NCBI GenBank assembly: GCA_024224295.1
Contig: JAAENN010000245.1
Location: 17,392 to 81,391, forward strand
Source of the DNA: Shimia sp.
GTDB taxonomy: Bacteria > Pseudomonadota > Alphaproteobacteria > Rhodobacterales > Rhodobacteraceae
Reading direction: 5' to 3'
Length of the DNA stretch: 64,000 nucleotides
Shown: piece by piece, positions 38,151 to 47,561 of the stretch
Layout: each line of letters begins with the position of its first letter
Position numbering within the stretch: position 1 is the stretch's first letter
The notes under the pieces: generated by a model
Database searches by the model: none
Told to the model about the DNA's origin: nothing
Seen by the model: only the letters and a program-made list of their open reading frames with translations
Program-made: the position numbers and the translations under genes

Positions 38151-39020
38151 ATGTTTGAGACACGTCTGAAAGAAGCCGCCACACAGGTGGAGGCCCATCT
38201 GCTTGAAGTCATGAAGCCGTTTGGTGACCTACCGGTTGTGGAGGCCATGCGCTATGCGAGTGCGGGTGGCAAGCGTCTGCGGGCGTTTCTGGTGTTGGAA
38301 AGTGCGCGTTTACACGGCGTCGATCCAAAACATGCGATTTGGCCGGCCACTGCGATTGAGGCGATGCACGCCTATTCGCTGGTGCATGATGATCTTCCTT
38401 GCATGGATGACGATGAACTGCGGCGCGGGCTGCCCACGACGCATATCAAATGGGACGAGTGTACCGCAGTTCTGGCTGGCGATGCCTTGCAGACCTTGGC
38501 GTTTGAATGTGTGAGCCGGGACGAGTGCCATGAGGATGCCGCCGTGCGCGCGGAGTTGACAGTGTCTTTGGCGCGGGCCGCAGGCGCGCAGGGTATGGTA
38601 CTGGGGCAGGCATTGGACATCGCGGCAGAGACTGCGCCGGTGCCTTTGACGCTGGAAGAAATTACGCGGCTTCAGGCCGGTAAGACCGGGGCGCTGATTG
38701 CCTGGTCCGCCACGGCGGGCGCGGTGATGGGAAAGGCCGACATTGAACCGTTGATGCGCTACTCGCTGGACTTGGGTTTGGCGTTTCAGATTGCAGATGA
38801 CATTCTGGATGTAGAAGGGGATGCCGCCAAAGTGGGCAAAGCCGTTGGCAAAGATGCCACTGCAGGGAAAGCCACCTTTGTGTCGCTGCTGGGGCTTGAA
38901 GGTGCTAAACAACGGGCCCGCGACCTTGTGACGGATGCATGTGAGGCGCTTTGTGTTTACGGTAAGGACGCGGATACCTTGCGGGAGGCGGCACGTTTCG
39001 TTATCTCGCGGGACAGCTAA
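38151..39020 (+). CDS. ispA: Polyprenyl synthetase (farnesyl diphosphate synthase type)
   Basis: This 289-residue enzyme condenses IPP with DMAPP and GPP. The first aspartate-rich motif is DDLPCMDDDELRRG, the second is DDILDVEGD, and GGKRLRAFLVL is the IPP-binding region. I start at ATG 38151; a TTG at 38124 overlaps the xseB end and lacks a clear ribosome site. It is followed 15 bases later by dxs, so the precursor pathway is grouped. Confidence 0.94.
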   Translation: MFETRLKEAATQVEAHLLEVMKPFGDLPVVEAMRYASAGGKRLRAFLVLESARLHGVDPKHAIWPATAIEAMHAYSLVHDDLPCMDDDELRRGLPTTHIKWDECTAVLAGDALQTLAFECVSRDECHEDAAVRAELTVSLARAAGAQGMVLGQALDIAAETAPVPLTLEEITRLQAGKTGALIAWSATAGAVMGKADIEPLMRYSLDLGLAFQIADDILDVEGDAAKVGKAVGKDATAGKATFVSLLGLEGAKQRARDLVTDACEALCVYGKDADTLREAARFVISRDS

Positions 39021-39035
39021 CCGGAAGGCGCGCCT

Positions 39036-40964
39036 ATGTCAGCGAGACCCCAGACCCCATTGTTGGATCAAGTGCACCTGCCTGAGGACCTGAAGCGTTT
39101 CTCAGACAGTGAGTTAACGCAGATTGCACATGAGTTGCGGTCTGAGACCATTTCGGCGGTCAGTGAGACCGGTGGTCATTTGGGCGCTGGTTTGGGTGTG
39201 GTGGAACTGACCGTGGCGCTGCATGCGGTGTTTGACATGCCGCGCGACAAGTTGGTCTGGGATGTGGGCCACCAGTGTTATCCTCACAAGATCTTGACCG
39301 GTCGACGGGATCGGATTCGCACCCTGCGTAAGGAAGACGGTTTGTCCGGTTTCACTAAGCGCAGCGAGAGCGTTTTTGATCCCTTTGGCGCGGCACATAG
39401 TTCGACCTCGATCTCTGCGGCCTTGGGCTTTGCCGTGGCGCGGGATTTGGGTGGACAGTGCGATGGCGGCTTGGGTGATGCGATTGCGGTGATTGGCGAC
39501 GGGTCGATCACGGCGGGCATGGCCTATGAAGCAATGAACAACGCGGGGCATTTGGGTAAGCGTATGTTTGTTGTGCTGAATGACAACGACATGTCGATTG
39601 CCCCACCTGTGGGGGCGATGAGTGAATATCTTTCGCGACTCTATGCCGGTGAGCCGTTTCAGGAATTGAAGTCTGCCGCCAAAGGCGCGGTGAGCCTGTT
39701 GCCGGAGCCGTTCCGCGAAGGCGCGAAGCGGGCCAAAGATGTGCTCAAAGGCATGACCGTGGGTGGCACACTGTTTGAGCAGTTGGGATTCTCCTACGTG
39801 GGGCCGATTGACGGACACGACATGGACCAGATGTTGCCTTTACTGCGCACCTTGCGTCAGCGCGCGACAGGGCCGGTGTTGCTGCATGTGATCACCAAGA
39901 AGGGCAAGGGCTATGCGCCCGCTGAAGCGGCCCGGGACAAAGGCCATGCCACCGCAAAGTTTGATGTGCCTACGGGCAAACAGCACAAAGCGCCTTCCAA
40001 TGCGCCGAGTTATACCTCGGTGTTTGGCAATGCTTTGGTAGAAGAAGCCGCAGAGGACAGCCGGATTTGTGCGGTCACGGCGGCGATGCCGGATGGCACG
40101 GGGCTCAACCTGTTTGCAGAGCGCTATCCGAGCCGGTGTTTTGACGTGGCGATTGCGGAACAGCATGGCGTGACATTTTCTGCCGCGTTGGCGGCTGGGG
40201 GCATGAAGCCGTTCTGTGCGATGTATTCCACGTTCCTTCAGCGTGGCTATGATCAGGTGGTGCATGATGTGGCAATCCAGCGCCTTCCGGTACGCTTTGC
40301 GATTGACCGGGCGGGGCTTGTTGGCGCGGATGGCGCCACACATGCGGGCAGTTTTGACATCGCCTATATGGCTAACCTGCCGGGCATGGTGGTGATGGCG
40401 GCGGCGGATGAAGCCGAGTTAAAACACATGGTGGCCACAGCGGCGGCCTATGATGATGGACCGATTGCCTTCCGTTACCCGCGTGGTGAAGGCGTGGGTG
40501 TGGAGCTGCCGGAACGCGGCGAAGTGCTGGAGATCGGCAAGGGGCGCGTGGTGCAGGAGGGTAAGCGTGTGGCATTGCTGTCCTTTGGCACACGCTTGGA
40601 TGAGACACGCAAGGCCGCAGAGGCGCTGGCGGCACGGGGGATCACGCCAACCATTGCGGATGCGCGGTTTGCCAAGCCATTGGACCGCGACATGATCCTC
40701 AATCTGGCGGCCAATCATGAGGCACTGATCACTATTGAAGAGGGCGCTGTTGGTGGCTTTGGTAGCCATGTGGCGCAGCTATTGGCCGAGGAAGGCGTGT
40801 TTGATGGTGGGCTGAAGTACCGTTCCATGGTGCTGCCGGATACGTTTATTGATCAGGCCAGCCCGAAGGCGATGTACGATGTGGCGGCGATGAACGCCGA
40901 GCATATCGAAGCCAAGGTGCTGGACGCACTGGGCATCACAACGCTGGACAGCAAGCGGGCTTAA
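39036..40964 (+). CDS. dxs: 1-deoxy-D-xylulose-5-phosphate synthase
   Basis: This 642-residue thiamine diphosphate enzyme makes DXP from pyruvate and glyceraldehyde-3-phosphate, the first step of the MEP pathway. The TPP motif [18 protein letters not shown], the early [13 protein letters not shown] and the transketolase-type [13 protein letters not shown] are present. The length is that of the family. A palindromic element follows its stop. Confidence 0.98.
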   Translation: MSARPQTPLLDQVHLPEDLKRFSDSELTQIAHELRSETISAVSETGGHLGAGLGVVELTVALHAVFDMPRDKLVWDVGHQCYPHKILTGRRDRIRTLRKEDGLSGFTKRSESVFDPFGAAHSSTSISAALGFAVARDLGGQCDGGLGDAIAVIGDGSITAGMAYEAMNNAGHLGKRMFVVLNDNDMSIAPPVGAMSEYLSRLYAGEPFQELKSAAKGAVSLLPEPFREGAKRAKDVLKGMTVGGTLFEQLGFSYVGPIDGHDMDQMLPLLRTLRQRATGPVLLHVITKKGKGYAPAEAARDKGHATAKFDVPTGKQHKAPSNAPSYTSVFGNALVEEAAEDSRICAVTAAMPDGTGLNLFAERYPSRCFDVAIAEQHGVTFSAALAAGGMKPFCAMYSTFLQRGYDQVVHDVAIQRLPVRFAIDRAGLVGADGATHAGSFDIAYMANLPGMVVMAAADEAELKHMVATAAAYDDGPIAFRYPRGEGVGVELPERGEVLEIGKGRVVQEGKRVALLSFGTRLDETRKAAEALAARGITPTIADARFAKPLDRDMILNLAANHEALITIEEGAVGGFGSHVAQLLAEEGVFDGGLKYRSMVLPDTFIDQASPKAMYDVAAMNAEHIEAKVLDALGITTLDSKRA

Positions 40965-40966
40965 GC

Positions 40967-41015
40967 GTGGGGGCCAGCCCCCAACCCCCCTCGGGATGTT
41001 TTTGGCCAAATGAAG
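40967..41015 (+). repeat. Dispersed GC-rich palindromic element after dxs
   Basis: GTGGGGGCCAGCCCCC forms a strong hairpin and is followed by ACCCCCC...GTTTTTGGCCAAATGAAG. A close relative lies inverted at 44969-45015 and a weaker one at 20240-20328. It probably ends the dxs transcript or protects its 3' end. Confidence 0.65.
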
Positions 41016-41016
41016 T

Positions 41017-41874
41017 CTAAGGAACGGTTTCTTCGTCCAACATGGCTTTTAGAGCGTCGCGGTAGTTGGGGTATTTCAGAACAACGCCCAGCTCGCCTTT
41101 GATGCGGTTGTTGCGCACGCGTTTGCTGTCGGAATAGAAGCTGCGCGCCATGGGGGTCATCTCAGCCTCTTCAAAGGGAATTTCCGGAGGCGGGGCCATG
41201 CCGAGCAATTCGGCGGCATATGCGAGGATGTCTTGCGGCGGCGCAGGGCTGTCATCACAGACGTTGTAGATACGGCCCAGGTTTGGGGCTTTCATCGAGG
41301 CCTCCAGCACCTGCGCGATGTCATCCACATGGGCGCGGGAGAAGACCTGATTTTTTTTGATGATACGCCGTGCGGTGCCATTGCGCAGCTTGGCAAAGGG
41401 GCCGCGACCAGGGCCGTAGATGCCAGCAAGGCGGAAAATGTGCAGCGGCAGTTTGGGAAGAGCCTGCCATTCGGCTTCTGCCAGAACCCGCATTTTGCCG
41501 CGATGGCCACCCGGATCCAGCGGGGTGTCTTCATCAACCCAACCGCCATCCATGTCGCCGTAGACGCCCGTGGTGGAGAGATAACCTACCCAATCCAAGT
41601 TCGGCGCGGCTTGCAGCAAAGCATCTTTGCCTAGACGCAGCACCGGATCACCGTCCTTGTCTGGGCGGATCGAGGTCAGCACATGGGTGACATCCTTAAG
41701 GGCGGTGTCAAAATCGATCGGCCACTGCAGTGGTGTGATACCTTGGGCGCGTAGATCTGCCGCCTGTGCGGGATCGCGATAGGTGCCGAGAATGGTCCAG
41801 CCTTGCGGTAGAAGACGGGTGGCGAGGGCCTGGGCGGTGTAGCCGTGGCCGAGCGAAAGCAGGGTCTTGGTCAT
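41017..41874 (-). CDS. NAD-dependent epimerase/dehydratase-like SDR (YeeZ type)
   Basis: This 285-residue protein has an N-terminal nucleotide-binding start (LLSLGHGYTAQALATRL), lacking the usual GxxGxxG, and the short-chain motifs YLSTTGVYGDMDG and IFRLAGIYGPGRGPF. The canonical catalytic YxxxK is not evident, as in the YeeZ-like branch. The function is unknown. I start at MTKTLLSLG (41874). Confidence 0.82.
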   Translation of the reverse strand: MTKTLLSLGHGYTAQALATRLLPQGWTILGTYRDPAQAADLRAQGITPLQWPIDFDTALKDVTHVLTSIRPDKDGDPVLRLGKDALLQAAPNLDWVGYLSTTGVYGDMDGGWVDEDTPLDPGGHRGKMRVLAEAEWQALPKLPLHIFRLAGIYGPGRGPFAKLRNGTARRIIKKNQVFSRAHVDDIAQVLEASMKAPNLGRIYNVCDDSPAPPQDILAYAAELLGMAPPPEIPFEEAEMTPMARSFYSDSKRVRNNRIKGELGVVLKYPNYRDALKAMLDEETVP

Positions 41875-41999
41875 GGCGACACTTTGCGCCTGCGACCCGG
41901 TAGGCACAAGAGCATGGGCGGTGAATTATTGTCACAGCGGCGTTGATGCAGCGGACTTGTACAGGAATGTGGCGTTGAGCCAACGCAGATTAGCGCGGG

Positions 42000-42785
42000 C
42001 TATTTTCCTTTCCACACTGGGTCACGTTTCTCGGCAAAAGCTCGAGCGCCTTCGAGCTGATCGTCGCTGTCATAAAGCACATCGACAGAACGCAGTTGAC
42101 GGTTTGTGATGCGGTTCATCGCGTCCTGGAACTTTGCGTCTTCTGCGTCGCGTACGATTTCTTTGATGGCGGCGTAGACCAGTGGCGGACCGGAGGCGAG
42201 TAGGCGGGCCTGTTCCCAGGCGCGGTCCATCAGAGTGTCGGCGGGGAGGATCTCATTCACCAATCCCCAGCGGTGCGCCTCCTCCACGTCAAACCATCGC
42301 CCGGTGAGCAGGAGTTCCATGGCGATGTGGTAGGGAATGCGCTTGGGCAGTTTCACCGAGGCGGCATCGGCCACAGTGCCGGAACGGATTTCGGGCAGCG
42401 CAAATGTGGCGTGGTCGGCGGCGAGGATCATGTCTGCGGAGAGGGCCAATTCCAATCCGCCACCGCAGGCGATGCCGTTCACGGCCGCAATCACCGGTTT
42501 GTTCATGTCGCGCAGCTCTTGCAGGCCGCCAAAACCGCCAACCCCGTAATCGCCATCCACTTCGTCGCCATCTGCGGCGGCTTTGAGGTCCCAGCCGGGG
42601 CAGAAAAACTTCTCACCGCCACCGGTGATGATGGCGACACGCAGATCAGGATCGTCGCGAAAGTCGCAGAAGACCTCGCCCATGATGCGGCTGGTCGCAA
42701 GATCAATCGCATTGGCTTTGGGGCGATCGAGTGTGACCTCGAGAATGGCGCCGTCGCGGCGGGTTTTGACCGGGCTGTCATTCAT
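42000..42785 (-). CDS. caiD: Carnitinyl-CoA dehydratase (crotonobetainyl-CoA hydratase)
   Basis: This 261-residue crotonase is close to E. coli CaiD: GAILEVTLDRPKANAID near the start, RVAIITGGGEKFFCPGWDLK for the oxyanion region, GIACGGGLELALSADM, and the C-terminal AFAEKRDPVWKGK nearly as in CaiD. It interconverts crotonobetainyl-CoA and carnitinyl-CoA in that family. The ATG overlaps the acyl-CoA ligase stop (ATGA). Substrate identity is inferred from similarity only. Confidence 0.88.
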   Translation of the reverse strand: MNDSPVKTRRDGAILEVTLDRPKANAIDLATSRIMGEVFCDFRDDPDLRVAIITGGGEKFFCPGWDLKAAADGDEVDGDYGVGGFGGLQELRDMNKPVIAAVNGIACGGGLELALSADMILAADHATFALPEIRSGTVADAASVKLPKRIPYHIAMELLLTGRWFDVEEAHRWGLVNEILPADTLMDRAWEQARLLASGPPLVYAAIKEIVRDAEDAKFQDAMNRITNRQLRSVDVLYDSDDQLEGARAFAEKRDPVWKGK

Positions 42786-44809
42786 GACATGTCCTTTCGT
42801 ATCAGCGCGTCCGCAGCCACTGCGCGGGTGGGTGTGCAGATCAGCGGGTTGATCTCAGCCTCTTGCAAGCTGTTGAGGTTGGCAAGCACATAGGCTTGTA
42901 GCGCGTCGATAGCTTGGAGAATGGCGTTGGTGTTGGCAGGGGGCGCGCCGCGATACCAGGTGAGCAGCGGGGCGATTTTGAGGGAGTCCAGTGCTTCTCG
43001 TATCGTCTTGTGGCTGGCTGGGACCAAGAGCGAGACGCTGTCTGACAGCACTTCGGTAAGGGTGCCGCCTGCGGCGATGGTAAGCACAAAGCCATGTGCC
43101 GGGTCACGGGTGACGCCAACGAGCAGTTCGGCGACCACGTCGCCGATCATTTCCTCGATTAGGAAGCTGTTGGTTGGCATCTGTTTTGCAGCGTTAGGCA
43201 AGTCAGCGGCGGTGAGGTGGAGTTTCACAGCACCGACTTCGGTTTTATGGGCGATGCCTTGGCCTTTGAGCACCAGTGGGGGGGGCAGGGTGTCGGCGGC
43301 TTCGGTGAGGTCATCCGTGCTGTGCACCGTAACACAGCGTGGCGTGTCGAGGCCGTGAAAGGCGAGCGCGGTCTTGGCGGCGTGCTCGGTAAGAACACAG
43401 GGTGTCTGTGGCGGTTGGGCAGGAGCGAGCGCTAGGGGCGAGGTTTCGGGAGCTGAGATCTGTGTGGTCGCGGCGGCGGCAGAAATGGCTTCGCGCAGGC
43501 CGTGCATGGGAACAACGCCGCCATCGATCAAGGTTTGAGTCACATCATGTGGCAGAAGTTCAGGCAAGCTGGCGACAACTGCCAGGGGGCGGGCTGTGGT
43601 CTTGTGTGCTTTGATGGCGGCTTCGGTGGCGCAGTCCCAGTCGGTTCGATTTTCTGGGGGATAGTCCACGACAGATAAGGTCAGGCCGATTTCCGGCGTC
43701 ATCATGGCGGACCAAGCTTTCGCCATCGCCTCAGTGTCACGCCAGATGTAGGTGTGGTAGTCCAATGGGTTTGCAAGCGCGACCATGGGGCCGAGAGCGT
43801 CGGCCAATTGCGTGCGCTGGCCGTCAGACAAGGGCGGAAAGGTGAGGCCGCTGTTGAGGGCGGTGTCGGCCATAAGACTGGCTTCGCCGCCGGAGCAACT
43901 GATCGAGGCGATGGTAGGTTTGGACAGCGGACCGGAGAGGTGTAGCAGCTTCAGGGTCTCTAAAAACACCGGCAGGTCATGTACACGGGCAAAGCCTAAG
44001 CGTTTGATCAGAGCTGCGGCCCCGGCGTCGCTGCCTGCGAGGGAGGCGGTGTGGCTGACGGTGGCGGCCTGGGCTTCGTCGCTGGCCCCGACTTTTAAGG
44101 CAACAACCGGAATGCCTTTGGTGCGGGCCTTAGCTGCCAAAGCTTCCCATGTGCGCAGATTGGTAAAGCCCTCGATGTGCAAACCAAGCGCTGTGACCCG
44201 TGGATCATCAAGCAAGGCGGATGCAATGTCGGCTTGGTTAAGCTGCGCCATGTTCCCGCATGTCGCGACATAGGCGATTGGCACGCCGCGCTGCTGGTTG
44301 GTGAGGTTGATCGCGATGTTGGAACTTTGGGTGAGGATGGCGACGCCGCTGTCTACCCGTGTGCAGCCGTGCTGGTCAGGCCAGATTGCGACCCCGTCCA
44401 GAGCGTTGATGAGGCCATAACAGTTGGGACCGAGGATCGGCATGTCACCTGCCGCCGCAACGAGGTTTGCTTGCAGATTTTCGCCGGCGGCGTCTTCGGC
44501 AGCGGCCTCAGAAAAACCGGAGGCGAAACACACGGCACCGCCCGCGCCAATCGCTGCAAGCTCGTTCACAACGGGGATTGTTGCGTGCCGGTTGATGCCG
44601 ACGAAGGTGGCGTCAGGCGACATGGGCAGTGCTTCGATGGAGCAGTAGGCTTTACGTCCTGCTACGTCTTCAGACTTGGGATGCACAGGCCAGATATCTC
44701 CGTCAAAACCGATCTTTTCGGTTTGGCGGATGACTTCGGCACACCAGGCACCACCACCGACAACAGCGATGGATTTGGGACGGACCAGGCGCGAGAGATC
44801 ACGGGTCAT
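42782..44809 (-). CDS. ADP-forming acyl-CoA synthetase family protein
   Basis: This 675-residue fused protein has the CoA-binding domain (SIAVVGGGAWCAEVIRQ), the ligase domain with a histidine motif SHTASLAGSDAG, and a C-terminal ATP-grasp (LKGQGIAHKTEVGAVKLHL; LIEEMIGDVVAELLVGVTRD). Relatives activate acids to CoA thioesters with ADP as product. It could load carnitine or a betaine onto CoA for the coupled CaiD, in place of the AMP-forming CaiC; this is inference. GGAGGG lies upstream of the start. Confidence 0.88.
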   Translation of the reverse strand: MTRDLSRLVRPKSIAVVGGGAWCAEVIRQTEKIGFDGDIWPVHPKSEDVAGRKAYCSIEALPMSPDATFVGINRHATIPVVNELAAIGAGGAVCFASGFSEAAAEDAAGENLQANLVAAAGDMPILGPNCYGLINALDGVAIWPDQHGCTRVDSGVAILTQSSNIAINLTNQQRGVPIAYVATCGNMAQLNQADIASALLDDPRVTALGLHIEGFTNLRTWEALAAKARTKGIPVVALKVGASDEAQAATVSHTASLAGSDAGAAALIKRLGFARVHDLPVFLETLKLLHLSGPLSKPTIASISCSGGEASLMADTALNSGLTFPPLSDGQRTQLADALGPMVALANPLDYHTYIWRDTEAMAKAWSAMMTPEIGLTLSVVDYPPENRTDWDCATEAAIKAHKTTARPLAVVASLPELLPHDVTQTLIDGGVVPMHGLREAISAAAATTQISAPETSPLALAPAQPPQTPCVLTEHAAKTALAFHGLDTPRCVTVHSTDDLTEAADTLPPPLVLKGQGIAHKTEVGAVKLHLTAADLPNAAKQMPTNSFLIEEMIGDVVAELLVGVTRDPAHGFVLTIAAGGTLTEVLSDSVSLLVPASHKTIREALDSLKIAPLLTWYRGAPPANTNAILQAIDALQAYVLANLNSLQEAEINPLICTPTRAVAADALIRKDMS

Positions 44810-44926
44810 TCCCGCCCTCCCACCTTGAAAGATCCCAACTCCGCGTAAGGTAACACTTTCTTAACCACGATGCGGAAGGGTGTTGAGGCGGTACAGACGG
44901 GAGCGCCGATGACCGCGTCAGGAGAA

Positions 44927-45015
44927 GCCCCCCGGTCAATGTCTACTCTTCGGGGGGCGGACCCCAGGCTTCTTCTGACCGGAAACACTCCGGGGGTGTG
45001 GGGGCTGGCCCCCAC
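44927..45015. repeat. Composite palindromic repeat
   Basis: An eight-base hairpin GCCCCCCG/CGGGGGGC (44927-44958) is followed by an inverted copy of the dxs element (44969-45015: CTTCTTCTGACCGGAAACAC, then CGGGGGTGTG and GGGGCTGGCCCCCAC). On the plus strand a T run follows. It fills most of the 217-base gap between the ligase gene and the Rdx gene. Confidence 0.65.
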
Positions 45016-45026
45016 GTTTTTCACTC

Positions 45027-45314
45027 TTATGTTTGAGAATTTCGGTCGAGATGCCCTAAATTTCGACCCGGCTCGATCACATCGCGCAGGCGTTTTTTCA
45101 GTTCCTTTGCTTCTGGAAAACCCCCATCGCGTTTGCGATCCCAGAGCATCGTATCCCCGACGGTGATTTTGTATGTGCCGGGAACTTCGGCTGGGACAAG
45201 TGTCACTCCGGAAAGGTCGTCCTTGAAGGTGGACAGCAACTCTTGCGCCATCCAGCCCGCCCGCAACAGCCAGTTGCAGCCGACGCAATAAGTGATCGTT
45301 ACTGATGGTTTCAT
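45027..45314 (-). CDS. SelT/SelW/SelH (Rdx) family protein
   Basis: This 95-residue thioredoxin-like protein has the redox motif CVGCNW at C10/C13, where selenoprotein W has CxxU, and the family segment VPAEVPGTYKITVGDTMLWDRKRDGGFPE. It is a Cys version and needs no selenium. Its partner is unknown. I start at MKPSVTITYC. It lies about 65 bases after the acyl-CoA dehydrogenase gene and may belong to that operon. Confidence 0.9.
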   Translation of the reverse strand: MKPSVTITYCVGCNWLLRAGWMAQELLSTFKDDLSGVTLVPAEVPGTYKITVGDTMLWDRKRDGGFPEAKELKKRLRDVIEPGRNLGHLDRNSQT

Positions 45315-45380
45315 GAGGCGGCTCCTTCGACGTTGTGTCGAGGTTGTGCCGCAAGCATGTACCCAACACAACGCCTTCCA

Positions 45381-46541
45381 TCAGGCCCCCAGCGGGCGCA
45401 AGAGGTCGCGGCTAATGATGTGGCGCTGGATTTCGCTTGTTCCGTCCCAGATACGCTCCACTCGCGCGTCGCGCCAGAAACGTTCGAGCGGGTAGTCGTC
45501 CATCAACCCCATGCCACCATGAATTTGGATCGCGGCGTCGGTCACGCGGGCCAGCATTTCGGTGGCGTAGAGTTTTGCCGAAGCGATTTCGCGGTTGGAG
45601 GGCAAGCTACGATCAAGGCGTGCGGCGGCGGACAGTGTTAATAGGTCAGCGGCGTCAATCTCTGTAATCATATCGGCGATCTGAAAACCGACTCCTTGGA
45701 ATTTGCCAATGGGCTGGCCAAATTGTTCGCGCTGTGCGGCGTAGTCCAGCGCGTAGTCAAAGGCCCGGCGGGCCCGGCCCACACAAAAGGCTGCCACTGT
45801 GATACGGGTGGCATAGAGCCATTCATTCATGACCGCAAAACCGCCGTCGACTTCGCCCAAGACCTGTGCGTCGGGCAGGCGGCAGTCGTCAAACTCCAGC
45901 ACCATATTTTTGTAGCCGCGGTGGCTCACCGATTTGTAGCCGTCGCGCACGGTGAAGCCCGGCGTGCCGCGGTCCACAAGGAAGGTGGTGATGCGTTTTT
46001 TGGGGCCTTTGGGGGTCTGGTCTTCGCCTGTGGCGACAAAGACAATAAAGAAATCCGCGTGCTCCGCGCCGCTGATAAAATGCTTGTTGCCGTTGATGAC
46101 CCAATCGCCGCCATCGCGCACGGCGGCGCATTTCATACCGCGCACGTCAGACCCTGCCCCCGGTTCGGTCATGGCCAAAGCGTCCATGCGTTCGCCGCGC
46201 ACGGCAGGCAGAAGGTAGCGTTCCTTTTGTTCGCCTTTGCAGGCCATCAGGATGTTTTGCGGGCGGCCGAAGAAATGGGTGAGCGCCATGGAGCCGCGCC
46301 CCAATTCGCGTTCAACCAAAGTGAAGTCGAGATGGTTCAGCCCCGCTCCACCGACCTCCTCGGGGAAGTTGCACGAGTAAAAGCCGAGGTCGATGACCTT
46401 TTGTTTGATCTGTTCGCCCAAGCCTTCGGGGATTTCACCGGTGCGCTCGACCTCGTCCTCGTGTGGATAAATCTCATTTTCCACGAAGCTGCGGACAGTG
46501 GAGACAATCATCTCCTGCTCTTCAGTCAGATCAAACTGCAT
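45381..46541 (-). CDS. Acyl-CoA dehydrogenase family protein
   Basis: This 386-residue flavoenzyme has the ACAD motifs AMTEPGAGSDVRGMK and QIHGGMGLMDDYPLERFWRDAR, with the usual RVERIWDGTSEIQ near the end. It oxidises or, as CaiA, reduces an acyl-CoA. Its neighbour CaiD suggests a carnitine-type substrate such as gamma-butyrobetainyl- or crotonobetainyl-CoA. I start at MQFDLTEEQE (46541). It diverges from the GlxA-type regulator. Confidence 0.9.
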   Translation of the reverse strand: MQFDLTEEQEMIVSTVRSFVENEIYPHEDEVERTGEIPEGLGEQIKQKVIDLGFYSCNFPEEVGGAGLNHLDFTLVERELGRGSMALTHFFGRPQNILMACKGEQKERYLLPAVRGERMDALAMTEPGAGSDVRGMKCAAVRDGGDWVINGNKHFISGAEHADFFIVFVATGEDQTPKGPKKRITTFLVDRGTPGFTVRDGYKSVSHRGYKNMVLEFDDCRLPDAQVLGEVDGGFAVMNEWLYATRITVAAFCVGRARRAFDYALDYAAQREQFGQPIGKFQGVGFQIADMITEIDAADLLTLSAAARLDRSLPSNREIASAKLYATEMLARVTDAAIQIHGGMGLMDDYPLERFWRDARVERIWDGTSEIQRHIISRDLLRPLGA

Positions 46542-46580
46542 GGCGCGCTTCCTCATTTGGCTGTCATCAGCAGAGCGCGC

Positions 46581-46632
46581 TTGACCAACTACATCATGCA
46601 GAAATAGCGTTAGTTCATGCAGTTTTGGTCAA
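46581..46632. promoter_or_regulatory. Divergent operator candidate between acyl-CoA dehydrogenase and GlxA-type genes
   Basis: TTGACCAA (46581-46588) and TTGGTCAA (46625-46632) form a perfect inverted pair with a 36-base spacer. Inside it CATGCAG occurs twice with a period of 21 bases (46595, 46616). The regulator start codon lies in the second copy. Confidence 0.45.
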
Positions 46633-47561
46633 ATACATCCGCTGCACCGCAGAAGATTGGGGTATTGCTGTTTGATGGGTTTTCCAACCATTGCTTGGCA
46701 AACACCGTGGAACCGATGCGCGCAGCCAATACGCTCTCTGGAAAAGCGCTCTATGAGTGGGCGTTTTTGTCCTTTGATGGCGAAGCGGTGTGCAGTTCCA
46801 GTCAACTGCCGGTGGCGCCTCATGGGCGGTTGAGTGAGTTTTCCGGCGATATGCTGGTGGTCATGCCGTCCTATGGATTTAAAGACCATGCGGGGTGGCG
46901 AACGCAGAGTGGTTTGCGGGCGGCGGCAAAGCGGTTTGGCACGGTTTGCGGCATGGATACGGGCAGTTGGTTGATGGCGGAGGCGGGGCTGCTTGAGGGT
47001 CATCGCGCCACGATCCATTGGGAAGAGTTGACCGCTTTTGGCGAGCGCTTTCCGGATGTGGCGGCGGAGCGCGAGCGGTTTGTGATTGATGGCACGCGGG
47101 TGACTTGTTCGGGAGCGATGGCGGCGTTTGATTTGGTGATGCATTTCATTGGCCGAGACTTTGGGCAGGCGCTGGCGCTGGAAGTGGCGCAGTTGTTTAT
47201 GACACGCGACGGTGCACGATCTCATGAGGGCGGGGCGACGCCTGCGGGGCGGGTTGTGAACCGCACTTTGGCCGTGATGCAGGATCATCTGGAAGAGCCG
47301 TTGGCGTTGCCCGAGGTGGCGCGCCGTGCTGGCGTGACACAGAAAACGCTGGCGGCGCGGATGATGGCTGAGCTTGGGTCCACGCCAGCCGTGGTGTACC
47401 GGCGCTTGCGGCTCAATCTGGCACGCAAATTGGTGGTGGACACAGATTTGAGCGTGGCGGAAGTGGCGCTGCGCAGCGGCTACGCTGATCCGGCGGCGAT
47501 GACACGGGCGTTTCGGGTAGAATTTGCCACCACGCCGCAGGCGCTGCGCAAAGGCGGCTAG
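46617..47561 (+). CDS. GlxA family transcriptional regulator
   Basis: This 314-residue protein has an N-terminal DJ-1/PfpI-like domain (KIGVLLFDGFSNHCLANTVEPM; VCGMDTGSWLMAEAGLL) and a C-terminal AraC-type pair of helix-turn-helices (LALPEVARRAGVTQKTLAARM; LSVAEVALRSGYADPAAMTRAF). Relatives such as CdhR control carnitine and betaine breakdown. It is divergent from the CoA operon, which it probably controls. Confidence 0.9.
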   Translation: MQFWSNTSAAPQKIGVLLFDGFSNHCLANTVEPMRAANTLSGKALYEWAFLSFDGEAVCSSSQLPVAPHGRLSEFSGDMLVVMPSYGFKDHAGWRTQSGLRAAAKRFGTVCGMDTGSWLMAEAGLLEGHRATIHWEELTAFGERFPDVAAERERFVIDGTRVTCSGAMAAFDLVMHFIGRDFGQALALEVAQLFMTRDGARSHEGGATPAGRVVNRTLAVMQDHLEEPLALPEVARRAGVTQKTLAARMMAELGSTPAVVYRRLRLNLARKLVVDTDLSVAEVALRSGYADPAAMTRAFRVEFATTPQALRKGG

